Source: Chryseobacterium gleum (lineage in GTDB: Bacteria; Bacteroidota; Bacteroidia; Flavobacteriales_D; Sanyastnellaceae). Taken from it: a stretch of DNA of 8,166 bases. The notes under the pieces were generated by a model that saw only the letters and a list, made by a program, of their open reading frames with translations, ran no database searches and had not been told where the DNA came from. This document shows positions 6,464-8,166 of the stretch, piece after piece. Every line of letters begins with the position of its first letter. Position 1 is the first letter of the stretch. Where the stretch lies: NCBI GenBank assembly GCA_945883885.1, contig CAMCYM010000066.1:1-8166 (forward strand). The letters are read 5' to 3'. Position numbers and translations under genes: made by a program.

Positions 6464-6471
6464 GCAAGATA
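6464..6471 (-). promoter_or_regulatory. Candidate promoter element (TATCTTGC) before the ferritin gene
   Basis: The minus strand reads TATCTTGC, ending four bases before the ferritin ATG. It is the third TAYCTTGS copy in the window, and all three lie on the minus strand just before gene starts. As a -7 element it would give an almost leaderless ferritin mRNA. No TTTG is found at the expected -33 spacing. Confidence 0.27.
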
Positions 6472-6484
6472 GGCATCGGACTTT

Positions 6485-7129
6485 TCACCGCCCCGCCTCC
6501 GGCGGGCCAAACAAATGCAAAAGCACGGCGTCCGCTTGGCGGGCAGCACGCACCACTTCCCGCACAGACCCGAGCATTTCAGCGGTTCCCGCCCCCAGCT
6601 CCCCCTCCGCAGCCGGGCTCCGCGCCACCCGGTCCAGCTCCTCCAACGGACGCCACTGCACCCGGCGCCGCCAATGCACAGTCGCCCGCACCAGCGCATC
6701 CACGTCCCGGACCGCCACAAATCCGCGCCTCCGGCTCCCCGCCACCGCTTCATGCCGGGCAAACCCGTCGCGCACCAGACCGGTCAGGTGGGTATGCGCC
6801 GACCCGCGGCTGATCCCCAACGCCCCCATGGCATCGTCCGTGGTCACCGGTCCTTCTGACCCGAGCAGGTACGCATGGACCGCGGCACACGCCGGAGCCA
6901 TCCCCCATGCCCGCGCCGCGGCGGCCCACCCTTTCACCAGGTCCCTTCGGAGCGCCACCTCCGTGGCATGTGCCGAGGCGCGGCGGCCACGGACCGGTTC
7001 CGCCTGCACCCCATCGGCGAGCTGCCGCACCGATTCCGCATGCTTCTCGGCTTTGCGCAGCGCTTTCTTCGCCTTCTTTTCCTTCTTCGGTTTTTTTGCC
7101 TTCTTGTCCGGCTGCTCGTTCAGTTCCAT
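6485..7129 (-). CDS. GbsR/MarR-type winged-helix regulator with lysine-rich N-terminus
   Basis: This 214-residue protein carries a winged-helix domain (about 65-135) of the GbsR-like MarR type. WGMAPACAAVHAYLL (75-89) is the typical first helix, SEGPVTTDDAMGALGIS (91-107) the second, SRGSAHTHLTGLV (107-119) the recognition helix, and GSRRRGFVAV (131-140) the wing. The family represses or activates nearby genes, often osmolyte-related in Bacillus GbsR, but the ligand here is unknown. Residues 9-29 are highly lysine-rich (KKAKKPKKEKKAKK), an extension I do not associate with standard GbsR proteins; it may add nonspecific nucleic-acid binding. The ATG at 7129 is preferred because it starts seven bases after the oxidase stop. 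An in-frame ATG at 7171 would overlap the oxidase gene by 35 bases. The gene ends 25 bases before ferritin, so ferritin may be a target. Confidence 0.82.
   Translation of the reverse strand: MELNEQPDKKAKKPKKEKKAKKALRKAEKHAESVRQLADGVQAEPVRGRRASAHATEVALRRDLVKGWAAAARAWGMAPACAAVHAYLLGSEGPVTTDDAMGALGISRGSAHTHLTGLVRDGFARHEAVAGSRRRGFVAVRDVDALVRATVHWRRRVQWRPLEELDRVARSPAAEGELGAGTAEMLGSVREVVRAARQADAVLLHLFGPPEAGR
6492..6506. repeat. GC-only inverted repeat at the end of the regulator gene
   Basis: CCCGCC (6492-6497) and GGCGGG (6501-6506) form a 6-bp all-GC stem with a three-base loop inside the last codons of the regulator gene, just before its stop. On the minus-strand mRNA it is followed by GCGGTGAAAAG, not a U run, so it is not a canonical terminator. 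It could act as an mRNA stability or processing boundary before ferritin, or be a by-product of high GC. Confidence 0.25.
7091..7097 (-). other. A7 homopolymer in frame A_AAA_AAA in the regulator N-terminus
   Basis: On the coding (minus) strand the codons Ala11-Lys12-Lys13 read GCA AAA AAA, placing a seven-A run in the register of a classical -1 slippery heptamer. The surrounding genes are GC-rich, and nearby lysines mostly use AAG. The run could promote polymerase or ribosome slippage; no downstream stimulator was established. Confidence 0.3.
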
Positions 7130-7136
7130 CACATTT

Positions 7137-8166
7137 TCAATTCGCCTTGAATGTACGGAATCTGCGGACATCGATTTCTTCTGGAAGCTCCGCGTCCTGA
7201 CCCGTCATCGCATCCAGCAGCCGTTCCACCGTCCACGGCGCGACCAGCACCCCCCGCGTCCCCAGCCCGTTGCACACCCAAATCCCCGGCTGCACCTCGC
7301 CCACCCACGGCCTGCGGTCTGGACTGGTAGGCCGGACGCCCGCCTCGTGCCGTTCCACATGCACCCGACACGTTGCTTCCAGCACGTCGCCCACACGCTC
7401 TACGAGGATCGACGCCGTTTCTGCGTGGATCCGGCAGTCCTGCACATCCCAGCGGTAGGTCGAGCCGAGCCGGCAACGGCCTTCGCCGATCGGCAGCAAC
7501 CAACTGACCGCATTGACGCACACCTCCTGAGGCAGCTCCGAACCCGCGACGGTGAGCAGCTCGCCGTGGTTTGGCCGGAGGTCAAGCCCGTAGGCTGCCA
7601 AATCCTCCCGTGCTCCCACACCGCGGCAATCCACGACGGCAGCGAACCCCGAGGGCACCCCGTCCGCATGGCCCCACGCTCCTTCTTCCCAGCGCCCCTC
7701 CTCGCGCACCCGCTCGGACCAGTCGTCCAGCAGCTGCGCCACATCCACCCAGCCCGCTCCGGGCACCCAGCCCGCTCCGTGCTGCGCACGGACACCCTCG
7801 GGCACATCCCGCCATGCCATCGATGCAATCCATTCTGCAACAGCGTGTTGCTGTTCTATCCGTTCGGCCCAAACCCGAGCATACTCCGCACTGGCAAACA
7901 CCTTCAACACGGGAACTTGGTGCACGAAGGCCCGCCCCAGACGTGCCTCAAACGCCCCGTACACCTGCTCGAGCGCCGCGAGGTGCTCCGCCGCGCGCCA
8001 AACCGGCAGCACGCGCTGAAACGAAACCGGATTGAACATCCCTGCCGCCACCCGCGAGGCCGATGGCGCCTGCCCGGCCCGCACCACGGCCTTGAATCCC
8101 CGACGCGTGCACGCAGATTCCACCACCGCTGCCGCAAGCCCCCCGCCCACTACGAGCACCCGATCC
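7137..8166 (-). CDS. FAD-dependent oxidoreductase, DAO/glycine-oxidase-like, 5' end outside the window
   Basis: About 342 residues are visible and the frame stays open to the window edge. The codons before the GTG at 8159 encode Asp-Arg, giving DRVLVVGGG, so the true start probably lies just beyond. The protein resembles the DAO superfamily of FAD-linked amine and amino-acid oxidases. It has an N-terminal Rossmann segment, the SASRVAAGMFNPV motif shortly after, and a C-terminal FAD-contact segment with GIWVCNGLGTRGV. Counting from the GTG, the dinucleotide motif reads Gly5-Gly6-Gly7-Leu-Ala-Ala10, with Ala in place of the third glycine. The end of the second strand has Arg27 where an acidic residue usually binds the ribose. 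FAD binding is thus plausible but atypical. The substrate is unknown. It appears to be an early gene of the minus-strand run, ending seven bases before the regulator start. Confidence 0.85.
   Translation of the reverse strand, partial: DRVLVVGGGLAAAVVESACTRRGFKAVVRAGQAPSASRVAAGMFNPVSFQRVLPVWRAAEHLAALEQVYGAFEARLGRAFVHQVPVLKVFASAEYARVWAERIEQQHAVAEWIASMAWRDVPEGVRAQHGAGWVPGAGWVDVAQLLDDWSERVREEGRWEEGAWGHADGVPSGFAAVVDCRGVGAREDLAAYGLDLRPNHGELLTVAGSELPQEVCVNAVSWLLPIGEGRCRLGSTYRWDVQDCRIHAETASILVERVGDVLEATCRVHVERHEAGVRPTSPDRRPWVGEVQPGIWVCNGLGTRGVLVAPWTVERLLDAMTGQDAELPEEIDVRRFRTFKAN
7746..7779. repeat. In-frame 18-bp tandem duplication inside the oxidoreductase gene
   Basis: The 16-base string CACCCAGCCCGCTCCG occurs at 7746-7761 and again at 7764-7779, an 18-bp period. 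In the oxidoreductase it gives the peptide GAGWVP followed by GAGWVD, a six-residue duplication that keeps the frame. It is most likely a replication-slippage event. Confidence 0.75.

Noticed and set aside
6460..6762. N-terminal extension of ferritin by 101 residues
   Set aside because: It is an out-of-frame reading of the regulator gene, rich in Trp, Arg, Cys and Gly; ferritin residue numbering fits FtnA exactly from the ATG at 6459.
6016..6813. Open reading frame of 265 codons on the plus strand opposite ferritin and the regulator
   Set aside because: The opposite strand holds two well-supported genes, and the C-terminal half of this frame is Pro/Ala-rich low complexity.
1..8166. Search for CRISPR arrays, tRNA or rRNA genes, insertion sequences, phage or defence genes
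   Set aside because: No repeat-spacer pattern, transposase, integrase, terminal inverted repeats or RNA gene signature was seen; the gene content looks like ordinary chromosome.

Overview
The window looks like chromosomal DNA from a GC-rich member of the Bacteroidota. Four things point that way, none decisive alone. Two exported proteins have signal peptides ending in Leu-Gly followed by Gln, the 'Q-rule' pattern of Bacteroidota signal peptidase I substrates. Convincing Shine-Dalgarno sequences are missing at nearly all starts. A TAYCTTGS octamer, loosely like the Bacteroidota -7 element TAnnTTTG, sits just upstream of three starts. The gene families (CLC with CBS domains and a GLEAP gate, DUF4154/YfiR, GbsR-type regulator, RsbU-type HAMP-phosphatase) are all familiar there. 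No mobile element, CRISPR array, rRNA or tRNA was seen. Genes are tightly packed and no stretch over 300 bases lacks a gene.

Left part (1-2675): a tandem universal stress protein gene on the minus strand (80-907) diverges from a CLC-type anion channel/transporter gene with C-terminal CBS domains on the plus strand (948-2675). Only 40 bases separate the two start codons. A long imperfect dyad (917-957) spans that gap and places the CLC start codon in a bulge.

Right part (2690-8166): six minus-strand genes run head to tail with gaps of 7, 25, 2, -19 and 28 bases, so they are probably at least partly co-transcribed. In transcription order they are: a FAD-dependent amine/amino-acid oxidase-like protein (cut by the window edge), a GbsR/MarR-like regulator with a lysine-rich N-terminus, a ferritin with a complete FtnA-type ferroxidase centre, a YfiR-like (DUF4154) exported protein, an exported TPR-like protein, and a membrane-bound HAMP/SpoIIE-type PP2C phosphatase. 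The TAYCTTGS octamers before the ferritin and phosphatase genes hint at internal promoters.

The most interesting unit is YfiR-like protein, then exported repeat protein, then HAMP-PP2C phosphatase. In the characterised YfiBNR system, periplasmic YfiR restrains the HAMP-containing diguanylate cyclase YfiN. Here the HAMP-containing output is a serine/threonine phosphatase instead. The cassette may therefore be a periplasm-to-cytoplasm signalling module with a partner-switching output, and it is translationally linked to an iron-storage ferritin. This is inference from gene order and domains.
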